A stretch of 64,000 nucleotides of DNA from contig JAIWNF010000028.1 in the NCBI GenBank assembly GCA_025093555.1, positions 62,001 to 126,000 on the forward strand, given 5' to 3'. The translations under genes and the position numbers were made by a program. The stretch is from Circinella umbellata. Taxonomy: Eukaryota; Mucoromycota; Mucoromycetes; Mucorales; Lichtheimiaceae. Under the pieces are notes generated by a model that saw only the letters and a list, made by a program, of their open reading frames with translations, did no database searches and was not told the origin of the DNA. How positions within the stretch are numbered: the first letter of the stretch is position 1; every line of letters begins with the position of its first letter. Of the stretch, positions 32,930 through 44,905 are shown piece after piece.

Positions 32930-34740
32930 TCATTTCGCTGAAGCATAATTAGATATGGTATCGAGAATTTGTTGTTGCCAGGCAGACTTAAATAAGAACC
33001 ATCCGTGATCGAGACCTGCCATTACTTCTGAACTGATACCATTATTCGAAAGATATTCATGTACACGTGAAGAATTAACAATATTGTCGTGTTCAGAAAG
33101 ATATATTTTAGTAGCACGTGGCATACGAATAGTGCGATTTTGATGTTGACTTTTCCTCCTTCTTGTCGACGATCGTGTTTGTCTTGGCGGATGTTTTGGT
33201 GTTACATATAATGCCAATTGAAACCAATGAAAATGCCGAGAAATATAATATGAGATATATAATTCACTGGATGCAAAGAACTTGACGATGGACTAAGAAA
33301 CGGCAAATTGCCAATGTAAAAAAGGGAATGAATAAAATTGAAATGGATAAAAGGGAAAAAAGAAAGAAGAACGACTGAATTAAAGTTGAAGTAAAAATAA
33401 TATGATTAAACTTGTGTCTATTCTTACCTCACTAGCTGTCTTTGGTATACGATAAACAAAATTGACACAAATGTCCCTGTAATGGAGCATGAAACAAATA
33501 GGATCAAGCATTACAACACCAGCCACGGTCCTTGGAATATGTTGGACAGCCCATGATGTCAATGCAGTACCTAAGGAATGGGATACATAGACAGCATCAT
33601 GGAAACCATGATAATGTAACATGCGTTCGAGATCCTGCACGGTTTCGTGCATAGATGGTACATCTTCTGTGCATCGCATGGATACATAAGGTTGTTCGAC
33701 GCAAAACAAAGGCGCATCAATATCAAGAAGGTGGTACACAAATTTGAGATAAGGAAGTAATCCAGGTCCGATACCATGGATAAAAATGATTGGTTTTTTG
33801 TCACTTCGTTTGCCTTCGCGATACCAATAGGCAACGCGTTTTGTTGATGATGTTATTGACGATGATACAGCTGTTTGTGCTGAGAGAGATGACGAAGCGT
33901 TTTCTGACGTGGTCCACCATAATGATAATGCAGAAGGTATATCGGGACCATACTTTTTGAAGCCCCAAAAGTAAAGTAAAAACGTGTTGAGATATGTCAT
34001 GCTGATGATGGACAAATAAAAAACAAGTGGTCGATGGTATGCTTGTACCGGATCTAATGTAAGACGAAATGCGATAATGTCTTCGTCGTAGCCAGGGGCG
34101 AAATGAACACCAAACTTGTCGGAAAAATGATCAATCATCCATTGCATTTCATTTGTTGCTTCTTCATCTTCTAATACGTTTTCAAGGGGTTGTGCAAAGA
34201 ATGCCCAAGCGATCCTTAGAAGAAAAATAAAAATAAAAAAAAGGGGTTAGAATGAAAGATCTCTTAATAAATACGAACACAAGGAAAGCTTTATATAGCT
34301 TTTCATTCATTTATTCATTGTCTTTTTTTTTAATGCACGTTTATTTACCATTCTGCCAAATTTTCGCGGCGGATTTCCTCAAACATAGGTTGCTGTTCTG
34401 GGTTATGAGACCGCATAAACCATCCTACAAGCCATTCTTCAACGTCGACTATATTGTTGATGCAGTTGAAATAGAGAGTACGACGTTCTTTAGGTCCGGG
34501 GTATACTGGTGGTAATGGCGATTGCATTCGGTTACGTGTTATTTGAAAAAAGACATAGAATATCAGCTCACAACCAAGCCAGTAATATAACAAAGTGTCG
34601 ATGGTAGAAGAAAAACTGAAGAATAGCTCATCGGTGGCAAGATAATAGACATAATACATGAATGCCAATGGGGCAACGGCCGTCTGCATTATGGCGATCG
34701 AATATATCGCATTTCTCGCAATGAACGAGTCTGGTATCAT
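32930..34740 (-). CDS. Membrane-associated alpha/beta hydrolase
   Basis: Exons 34349-34740, 33428-34214 and 32930-33280 give 509 residues. Two or three hydrophobic segments occupy the N-terminal ~60 residues (IAIMQTAVAPLAFMYYVYYL, LLYYWLGCELIFYVFFQI), with another around residue 200 (LVFYLSIISMTYLNTFLLYF). The hydrolase core starts at PIIFIHGIGPGLLPY (oxyanion-hole HG), has the nucleophile elbow SHSLGT, the VVMLDPI strand carrying a candidate acid, and GLDHGWFLF with the catalytic His. So the Ser-Asp-His set is plausible. The substrate (lipid ester or other) is not readable. Such long N-terminally anchored hydrolases are common in Mucoromycota; I do not know a named orthologue. It is convergent with the JTB homologue (312 bp between stops). 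Confidence 0.85.
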
Positions 34741-37700
34741 CTATGGCAAATTTATAAGATATAATTTTTATATTGCTTATGAACGTAAAACAAATATATA
34801 CAAAAAAAAAGTAAAAGACAAGAAGTAGAGAAAAAAGAAGAAAGGTTGCTTAATTCGCTTTACAAAGAGAAGTTGTAAAAGTTCTTTCTTTCACATGCCG
34901 CAACCCCAAACCCTTTCTGATAAAAGGGCGGAGTGGTGACACTCAGTTGAAGATGGTTGGCTGGAATTCCCCAGAAATCCATTTTGACGTAACGAAGATA
35001 GTGCCGTAAAAGAATTTTTACAAGGAGCCTTCCCGAACCAACCGAAATTTTTAGGCTTAAAGATTGCTCGCTTTTTGGGGGAGAATCACATGAAGTCTTT
35101 TAACTATTTGAACAATTTTTAGTGTAAAATTGTCAATAGTAATAATAGGCATAAACATATTTTTGAACAAATAGGTTTTTGTTTATTGCAAATGTAAATA
35201 AACACATTGACGTGTGATTGACAGCTCGTCATGACTGCGCTTACCCCACCCCATTTTTTTTTGTATACGTTGTACAATTTTTTTCATATGATCATGAGAA
35301 AGCTAAAATATAAAAAAAAGGCTGGGTTCTTTTGTACATTTGTTCGGGTTACCGGATGAAAACCACCGATTCCGCTTCAAAGACAAAAATCAGTAAAATA
35401 CTAAGTGACCGGGGTTTGGGACAGACCCAAAAAATACAATTTTACTTTTTCAATGCAGAAATCATGTATGAAATGAGGTGAATGACTGACTATTGGTTTA
35501 TGCAGAACTTTTTTTAGGTTATTATTAAAAATGCACTGACTGTAATACTTATTCTTTATCTTGTATATGTATATTTGATAACACATCCTCTCGCCACAGA
35601 AAGCAAGAGATAATACAGTTTAATTTCAACACCTCTCAGATTTAAGTTACGGATTACATTAGCTTGATAAATAATTTATTAATATGACAAAGTATAACCT
35701 TACAAACTCCTTAACTTAGTTATGCAAGGCTGGTAGATACTTTTGAAAGATCAGACTATCGTTGTTTGTTCCTTGTTCCATGATCATATGCAAAATTAAT
35801 ACGATGAATGATACTATCATTTCTCGGGACCAGATCGCATGGTGTCCTGTTGATATCTCTTTTTCAGCTATTGACAGATAATAATATTTAAATAAAGCAG
35901 GTATGTTATTGGCTACTCGATTTGTAAAGTGTTAGAGAATTAATAGCACAGTAGTTGTGAACGGGCATAACATGGAATGACATGAATCGTCGAAGTAATA
36001 TAAAATTACATTGTTCCGCTTTCTATTTATTCTTCATATTTGCTACTTATAAAAAGTATCATCAAATTTATAAGAGTAATGACGCTGAACAGCTCAATAG
36101 CGGAAGTACTATAGCTATGCGTTCAATATACAAATGTCACTGTTGCCATTCCACATTACCATTGATTTTAAAAGGATGAAAATATAAGAATGTTTGATTG
36201 GAGATACAAGTCATCAATAGTATCATCTTTTAAAGTAACCATATTAATGCACAAGTTAATAAGTTTGATGCGTGTACAGTGTTGTAACTATTATTATTAT
36301 TATTGCTAGTCAATACAATCTTTTATACTCGACGAAAGTAGTTCTCGATGCTGTCACTATTACTTTATTTTATTTATGGCTTAGTTCAAACAATCAGTTA
36401 TTTGGAAGATAATATGTTCTTACTTTTCTAATCTCTGGGATAGGTAGTAAGAAAAAATCTTAAAGTTCGTTGCTTTTTTATTGGATGGTAAGGAGCAGAA
36501 ATTGAATAAAAATAAGTGGCAAAATGCAATCACACTGTAAATTAAAACTATTACTGCGTAAGTTGCAAAATATATAATTAGATAAATGTACAAAACTAGG
36601 ACTTACTGCAAATGTGTTAAGCTAAGCATCGCTTTCAAATCTATTCTTGAAGTAATTTGCTCAAGTACGTCTGAACAATACAAAAAGATAATAATTTTTT
36701 ATAATTTCCAATTTATAATAATATGAATCCAAAGTGTTGTAAATTCGATCGATCATAATACATATACCATTTTTTTGCTACCATTTCAAAAGGATCGCAA
36801 GTTCAAATATAGTTATTATGTAGCATTTCTGCATATTCAAAATAACTATATGTGACAGCGAAGTCTCTCATAGCAAATCTGCTATAATTATCAACTCTTT
36901 AGGTCAGAACACCATTATTCAATGTTGGGAGAAATAAATGTAGCAACATTAGAGGTACATAAGGAATATCTTTCTTTGGATCGAGTTAATTATTCTTAAG
37001 TTGGAAAGCTGATAAAGAAAAGAAGTATACTTGGAACTTTTTTTTTCTGAAAAAATGAAATTTAGAAACACTGTCACCGTTTGCTGTAACGATATTCCGT
37101 GAGACTAAAAAGGGATCGTTATATCGAATAAAGATCGGGTAAAATCCTACCCATATGTACTTGCCCTCACATGTATCTAATATGTCTTGCAAAAAAGAAG
37201 AAATTTCTACATATTATATCATTCATACTGTAAATAAGCTATAAAAATAGAACAGTTCTTTTTGTTTCTTTGTACATTTTTCTTTATGAAATATTCTTTG
37301 TCTTATTACTTCTAATTGGATTGCAACCACATGGTCACATATAATGAATGCCGATCCCCTATAAGAAAGAAATGCGAGTTTTGTATTATGATAAGCATCA
37401 AAAACTGTCTACGTATTATTGTTTACAAATCCATGCAAATTGACAAAGAAAAAGTTGGACAACCATAGTTGGCAAAAAACAAATATGATTTTTATAAGAA
37501 AGAAGCAGAAGCAGGATATCACTGACTTTCTTTTTGGAAAGACGATGGCTGAAGATAAATTTGATGTTCAAATTATTAAGCTCTTGACAAAAAGGTTTAA
37601 AAAACTAAAGAACATTAAAAAATGGCTAGTAACTACTATTACTCCTTTTTTAAACTTTAAGTATTTTATCCGCTTGGTATAACGGTATTTTCCCTGAAGC

Positions 37701-40113
37701 CTTATCCGATATTCTTATAAAAAATCAACGATATTTCCCTGCCTATTCTGTCTTGGAGCCCAAAACATTATCACTATATCTAAATATCGTTATATTATCG
37801 AATATCTTTATAGCGAGCGGTGACAGCATCTATTTAATTTTTTGTAAATTTAGCCATTGGTTTCTATAGCCCGTTTTACTAACATACAACTGGATACACA
37901 TAGTTATATAATAATCTGCATAAGTCAATCAAATACACGTTATTACTAAATAATGCGTGTATAACACAAGGTCTTTCCAATGCTCCATTACGTATATTAT
38001 CTGTATACCCAAAATAGTCAAGTACAATTATTTTAGATTGTCGAATCAATCAACGTGGTAGTACAGACAATTATGATATAAACAAAGGCGCCACTGATGA
38101 ACTAGCACCGCCCAACGTATCACTAAATGGCGGCATAAAGTTTGGGTTAATCTTTGTAAGAAACAGTGGGCAACATGAATCGGCGGAGAAGTTTGGAAAT
38201 CCGGAATGCACGTTTGTTGTTATCGGTGTTTTGCTTTTTCAAACACATGTCTAATACATCGAAAATAAAATTGTCGATCGCCAATAATTCGGTTTTTGAT
38301 GGTGAAGGGCGTAATAAATCTATTTTAAAAGGGAATGGAGTCTGAAGAATAATCAGAGAAGAAATATTTATCTTATAATTTATTCTTAATAAACCAAAAA
38401 GTTAGAAAAGCGTACCCATATCGTGATCAGAGCCAATGGAATAAAAGGAAACTCAGTACTCATTATTTATAGATATATATAAACCATGGTTCACTAAAAT
38501 GAAATTTTGCAATCACTAGCGGACGACTAATTTGAGAAAGCCTCACGGTTAGTATGCTCAATATAAACATACGTTATAGTATGCTATTTATCGTATTTCA
38601 ACGGTAATAAACACTTATTCTTTCTCATATTCCTCAATCACCAGCAAATTAAACAGTTATATCGTATACAACCATTTTCATGAGCCAAAAGATTGCTTTT
38701 TATATATTAATTTAAAGCTGCAATTAATAGATTCTTGTGTGTTTTGTGTAATTTCTTTTGAAAATAAAAAAAAAATAGTTTGAAATGCATTTAGTATTGG
38801 TTATAATTGGTAAATAAAACACTGATTCTTCGAAAAAAACAAAACCTAACTGTACGAGGTGGACAAGTTACTATCACCTTTGAACTTATTACAATCGCAG
38901 TCAAACAGTTACATGCGACAATACGTAACAGGTTTTTAGCATTTCTACGTCATTGTGATGTCTTTATAAATTAAAATAAATATGAATTGGGCTTAAAAGG
39001 AGTCAACCCAGATAATTTTCTTTCTAGTTGGCATATTCGGTTCCTCATAGTTTCCTTCCGCGCCAATGCAGCTGTAGCAGCGGTGTTACTTTTTTCAATG
39101 TCGAAAATATTGAATAAGGAGGTCTTCTTCTTTATGGGCAAGAAGAACGACAACTTTCTGTCAATTCCAAAAACAGTAATATGAGATATATTTAGCTGAT
39201 GATAAGCTTATTCTAATTGCCAATGTTTATTTTGTACAAGAAGAGGCTGATCCATCACACAGGCGCAATTATCTTAGATTCATTAACGTTGATCAATTCC
39301 TTTTCAGGTGAAAAAATATGGACAATGGTCAGTAGCATATCAGTTTTGTACTACAAAAGAGATAGAAACTAATTATGCCTTCAGACAGCTTGCGCGCGAC
39401 CTCTCACTACTCCGCATTAAGCAAACAATAACGTAGATCAATTGCGTATAAATGGATTAATATTTTTACTGTACTTTCAAATGTCTTACGTAGTTGACAA
39501 ATTATTAAAATAGGAAATGATCATCTTCTCTGTTTTTTAACGGTCAAAAGGTATACTGGTATACAAAAAGGGACTTGTGTAGTACAGAATTTTTCAGTAC
39601 CAGAGAATGAGGTGCATTGGAAAGTTAACCAATGAGCGCGATCAAGTTTATGGAAAGCCAACAAGAAAATTTTTTTTTCTCGAAGGCGTCTAAACAAAGT
39701 CCCGAAACACCAGTCGGATATAGATGTTGTTTTACATTTTGAAAAGAACAGAACAATAAATGAATTACAAGCTCAAAGTTGATAAAAGGCGTATTTAATA
39801 GTTTTAAACTAATTGCATATGTAGTAGTATACTTTTAAAAAGACCATGGGACCCACCTTCTCGGAGAAGTTTATTATTTGGTAATATAACATCAAGAAAA
39901 AAGCGGCAGTTCAAGATTAAAGCTGGATAAGCTCCGCGCACGTCCCTTTGAGAGACCCATCTAGACACACAGTGATTGGCTAGTCGATAACAATAATAGT
40001 GCAACAAACGAGAGGAATCATTCGATTTTTTTCTTTCTTCTTTCGGATTTCCCCACTTTTCATTATTATCCCTATTTCTCAAAGAAAGAGGGAACATCTT
40101 TACATAGTATCTA
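34741..40113. other. Gene-poor AT-rich region, about 5.4 kb
   Basis: The longest stretch without a conventional gene in the window. Apart from the spliced 80-residue candidate at 38147-38463 I see only short, unrelated open frames (35982-36179, 36986-37192 minus, 37419-37682, 38987-39184), and no clear LTRs, tRNA or satellite array. Segments near 35.0 kb and 38.1-38.3 kb are less AT-rich, which may mark old coding or mobile sequence. Confidence 0.45.
38147..38463 (-). CDS. Candidate small spliced gene, 80 residues, unknown
   Basis: Exon 38416-38463 codes for MSTEFPFIPLALITIW and ends at a GTACGC donor; a 74-nt intron ends in TTCTTCAG; exon 38147-38341 continues TPFPFKIDLLRPSPSKTELL, FDVLDMCLKKQNTDNNKR and FRISKLLRRFMLPTVSYKD, then TAA. 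Both splice ends are good, the phase is 0, and base composition across the exons is less AT-rich than the surroundings. The second exon is open from the acceptor to the stop over 64 codons. I recognise no domain. It may be a real small gene or the surviving part of a mobile-element protein. Confidence 0.4.
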
Positions 40114-43100
40114 ATGGATGTTCCTGAAACAGACCTTGTGGCAACACAGGAGTTTAATGGTGGCATCATTTTCGTTAGTTATATCATCTCCGTTGTAGGA
40201 GCACAAACTACTCTTGAATTACTCTCAAGGAGAACACATATTCGTGGCATTCATAATTGGTACTTTCCTTTTTTCATACAACATTGATGCCATTATACCT
40301 CTTTAATAAAATGAAAAAAAAAGTATTGATCTGGTCGCCGGTACACTGACAATCCAGAAAAAAATATGAAATAAACTTTAGGTTTCTGCTAGGTGCAGCA
40401 GCTTTGTCTATGGGCGGTGTAGCTATATGGTCGATGCATTTTATTGGAAACAATAGTTTAACATTACGATACGATGGCATTAAATACCATTTGAATTATT
40501 CTGCTGGATATACATTTGCCAGTTTGGTTGTAGCTATTGCTGTCATGTTTCTTTCGTTCGCGTTTGTTGGCGTCACTGAAGAAGCCAGGGTCAAACGAAT
40601 TATTCCAAGTGGTACAATTGCTGGTGTATGTCTGTTTTTTTTTCTGTTTCAAGAAAGTTAAGCATGTTTTATTTTGTTGATACTCATCATATTATTGTAT
40701 ATTCATATTTGTCGTTATAGATTGGAATTGCTGTCATGCATTATCTTGGTAAGCGTATATAAAATAATTAATCAATAAAAAAACATATGTTTTAATTCTA
40801 ATTATTTCAATTTGAATAGGCCAATTCGCAATTGACTTTTTTCATCTATCATATAAAATCTCATATATTGCGGGGGCCGTCATTATTGCATGTGCTGCAG
40901 TAAATGCTGCTTTGTATATATTTTTTAAGCTTCGAGAAAATTGGACAAACCAGTGGTACAAACGTCTTGGATCAGCTATGATTATGGGTCTTGCTGTTTG
41001 TGGTACGGTAAAAGAGCATAAAAAAATGTCATACGATGAACTTTTTCAACGAGTTTAACCACATGTGCTTTCTATAGGTATGCATTACACGGCCATGGCA
41101 GGCACAGAATATAGGTTGCCCCCGAACGAGACCCCGCCAACACCCGCACTTAGACGTCCGGCTTTGATAGGGATTATATCCGCTATTGTCGTTGTTGCCT
41201 GCGTACTTCTTCTTTATATCGCCTTTAAATCAAGTGTGACCCACTTACCCATCGCAACACAAGCCAAGAAAAGTGAACGTCTATTCCTTGATGTGGTATT
41301 CTTTGACAAAAATGGACGGATTCTGGTCAATTTGGATGGTACTGTACCTATGAAAGAAGTTTTGGGTGATATCAACGTTAATGTGAGTTGGTTTTTTCCT
41401 ATTTTATTTTTGGGGGTGGAAGAAAAAGGGGGTTTTCATCATAGATTTTCTTATTGTCACACATTCACATGCAGTATATGCACCTAATAATTAGCTCCGA
41501 GTGATTGGTACCACCCTCATTGTAAAACTGAGTATTAAATATAAACTATTCCTTTTGTGTGTCACGTTTTTTTAGAGTTCAAATATGCAATTTACAGCCA
41601 GCAACCCACTTTTTCTTCGATTATTTGATGTCACCACAAGATGGGCTAGACGTGCCTCATTCAGTGATCGACCATCAGAACAATCATCCACTAGAACTAA
41701 CGATCCCCATGATATTGTGGAAAGCTTATTTTTGGACGCTGCTCGCGAACTTGTACATGAATTACGTTTACCATCTCTGGGAGAATTAGGCACCATGTTC
41801 GATGATGTTATTAAAACGAACACTATTTCAAAACCAAGCATCGGATTTTGGAAGCGTCGAAAACCTAAAAGTTCGTCGAAGTCAGATGGCAGTAGTACTA
41901 TGCTTCGGGATCCCACAAAACCTACCGATATCCGATACAATGGGGAAAATAAAAATAATGGAAATAGCAAAAGTGGTAGAAACAATCACAACGGAAACAA
42001 AAAAGGTAATCGCTTTAGCAGAAGTTTCCATGTCGACAAAAAACCAATGAAACGACTCCCAAGCAATTATTCACTATCAACATTTGACAATGCGATTATT
42101 CTCGAAGAAGGAATTACTCCATCCAGTGATGAACAGAGAAATAGTCAAATTTCGCTGCCAGCTGCTTGCGAACAAAACAATGGAGAAAACCGTGGATCAT
42201 CACACAAAAGTATTAGCCGACCTCCATCAGCTACAACAGAACGACTTTCATCACAAGATGATATTCCGTGTGAAGATCGCCATATTTTCCTCGTCAAACG
42301 CATTGACAAAAAAGAACTATTACGATTACTCGCAATTGGTTACCGTTTTGCTGAAGCAACATTTATTTCGCGAACAATGAGTGAACGTCTACAAATACCA
42401 GCAGAACACATGGCCAGTCACTTCAATGATATGCGATACATGGCACTGTCTGTATCAACGTTGATGCAACAGCAACAGTCAAAGCAACAAAGGAATTTCC
42501 CAATTAAAAATGATACTATCAACTTCTCTGGTTTTGGAACTTCATCACCTCGTTCTCCGTCAATTTCAGAAAGTACCTCAGGAAATTCCGTCGCTTCAGA
42601 AAATGACACGATTCCCGAAAGTGCCACACGTAGTACTGTTTTCTTAGGACTTTCTGTACTCGTTCAAGAAGACAAAGAAAATAATCCTCACAATATTCAC
42701 ATTATTATCGACAAGAAACGAAGACATGCATTTCCTATGGTTCAACTTATTTACGAAGACGGTGAAGTTCCTGCCAGTCTTGAACCAGAAGAACGAAACT
42801 GTATTCTTAGTTTACATGGTCAATCTCTGCAAAATATATGTTCACCAGAGTCTCATGTCCAATTACCGCGTGAAAGTGGTAGTACTTTGATAGGAGGAAG
42901 GCAATCAACAGATTGGGCAGCATCTAGTGATGCAGCGTCAACACTGGTAAGCTCAGGTGCTTCACCGCCTGATTTTGGTATATCTCCTATATCCAGCGCC
43001 AATATGGCTCCACCTCTCTCCCCTTTAAGCACACGCGGTGTGACATCAACTACAAGATTTACTCGCGCTCTGGAAGTTTCATGTCGTAAATTGGTTGAAA

Positions 43101-43912
43101 TGACAAGTTATGGTAAACCATTGGCAAATGTTGCAAAACTGCACGGTGAAGTTATTGATATTCCTCCGTTTGGATTAACTTTGGGGCCTTGTCAGCTTAT
43201 TCTATTCCGTGCATGGGTTACCATTCCAGGTACTATTTCAGCAATTAATCAAACACTTACAGAGAAGATCAAGTGCGTACCACTACCACTTTACCGAAGC
43301 CTTGCTTATCACATCACAGATCAGGCTGTCGCTCGATATCGTGCCGTAACAATGCGCAGTGTTCCTGAATCAACATATTTAGCACAACAGCGCGTTTATC
43401 AGTCAACTGCAGCAGTATCACAGCCTTCAGCAACAGCATCCAAACCAACACCACCATCATCACCTTTAAGTCGGACCCATGACATTAACAATATCAACGA
43501 TCATCATAGCAATTTGATTCATGATAATAGTAACAAAGATAATACCGACATTGCTTTATCAGGTCAAAATGAATTGGGCGACTTTAATTCTTCTACATCT
43601 ACAACAACACCGACAACATCCACTAATCCTTTATTAAACGATTCAAATCGAATGAGTGTACTTGCACCACTACCATCATTACCACCTCCCCCAAGAACTC
43701 GACGACCAAAACTCCAATTTCCTGCTGCTAATGGTCTTTCACTTCTCAGTTTAGAATCACTTGCAGATAAACGAGCGGCGACTCAACGAAACCAAAATAG
43801 CACATCATCTACAACTTCTATAGAATTACCTACTATTCTTACGATTCTACCAACTCTAGATCGTTTCTGGTGGCTTAATAGTATGATTGATGAAATCATG
43901 CATGGCTGTTGA
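40114..43912 (+). CDS. MHYT-domain membrane sensor with long cytosolic tail
   Basis: Six exons (40114-40259, 40382-40625, 40721-40748, 40820-41002, 41078-41382, 41576-43912) give 1080 residues. The N-terminal ~260 residues form seven membrane segments with the MHYT repeats typical of this sensor family: SMHFIG, VMHYLG and GMHYTAMAG, placed near the outer ends of the helices. In bacteria MHYT proteins are thought to bind copper and sense oxygen, CO or NO; the family also exists in fungi. The remaining ~800 residues are cytosolic, mostly low-complexity (Ser/Asn/Thr/Pro-rich), with a few conserved-looking islands: LFLDVVFFDKNGRILVNLDG (PAS-like start), VKRIDKKELLRLLAIGYRF, and TRALEVSCRKLVEMTSYGKP. 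No GGDEF, EAL or kinase domain is present. The ATG at 40114 is the first that keeps the first membrane helix. Confidence 0.87.
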
Positions 43913-44905
43913 AAAGTCGACCTTCTTAGCCTTACGTGTAAAATTTCTCCATCATTCTTTTTTTTCTGCCTATTAATATTACAACAACAACCCTTTTTTT
44001 CTGTCAGTCACAAACATAACACATATATCCCGTCCGTCATATCATTATTTCACTGTTCATAATTCATAATTAAACATTCATCTGCATCATTATCATTCAT
44101 TTTTATTCATAGAACTCTGAATATCAATTATATAAAAATAAAGTATTTTTTTTTGTATATCACTTTCCTAGTATAGTATTAAGCATTCTAGAAGAAGTTA
44201 ATTTAAGCAATTAATGTATGAAATTGATGAGGCTTAAATATAAGGACATGGTGTGATAAAAAGGAGGTTATACTTTCTATCAAGACTATTAGCACTATAT
44301 AAAGTAGCCACAGTAACGGTTTTTATTTCTATTTTTCACAGGCCCGAATACACATACTATCAATCAACTACATATCCGATCTTTTTTATATATATAATAC
44401 TCCTCAATAAAATTAACCATTAACTATAAAATATAAGCGTCGTTCTTCAAAATTTTCTGAAGTTCACAGATGCATGTTTTTATTTACAGGCACATAAGAG
44501 TGTCTTTGAGTATTGCTACCTACACGCGTTGCTTAGGTTAGTATAGTAAATTTCACGGCATATTTGAGTATTATCACAAAAGGACTTGTTCTTGGCCAAA
44601 AGACAAGATAAAGAGGATTCATTACAAAAAGAAGCTAGAAGATTTAACTAGTAGATCCGGTAATTTGGTATACGTACATGTTGAAAAAAATATGCTTTTG
44701 TCATGATTGAAATAATCTTTATTATCTTATTAGGTGGATAAATTTTACAGGCAAAAGAAAATTACTGTTGACTACAGCATCATCATTTTGCATATTAATC
44801 ATATTTTATATTAGAATATACAACAATTATACAATGATAAGCAAAAAAAACTTATATATCTACTGTATTATTATAATTATTTGTTATTATTACATATTAT
44901 TTTAA
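43913..44905. other. Intergenic between convergent MHYT and chitin synthase genes
   Basis: About 1 kb, the 3' regions of two convergent genes. AT-rich, with no supported gene or repeat. Confidence 0.45.

Noticed and set aside
37419..37682. 87-codon plus-strand frame in the gene desert
   Set aside because: Lys/Phe-rich, no domain or good splice neighbours; looks like chance in AT-rich DNA.
39804..40169. 121-codon minus-strand frame before the MHYT gene
   Set aside because: Overlaps the first MHYT exon and has no known domain.
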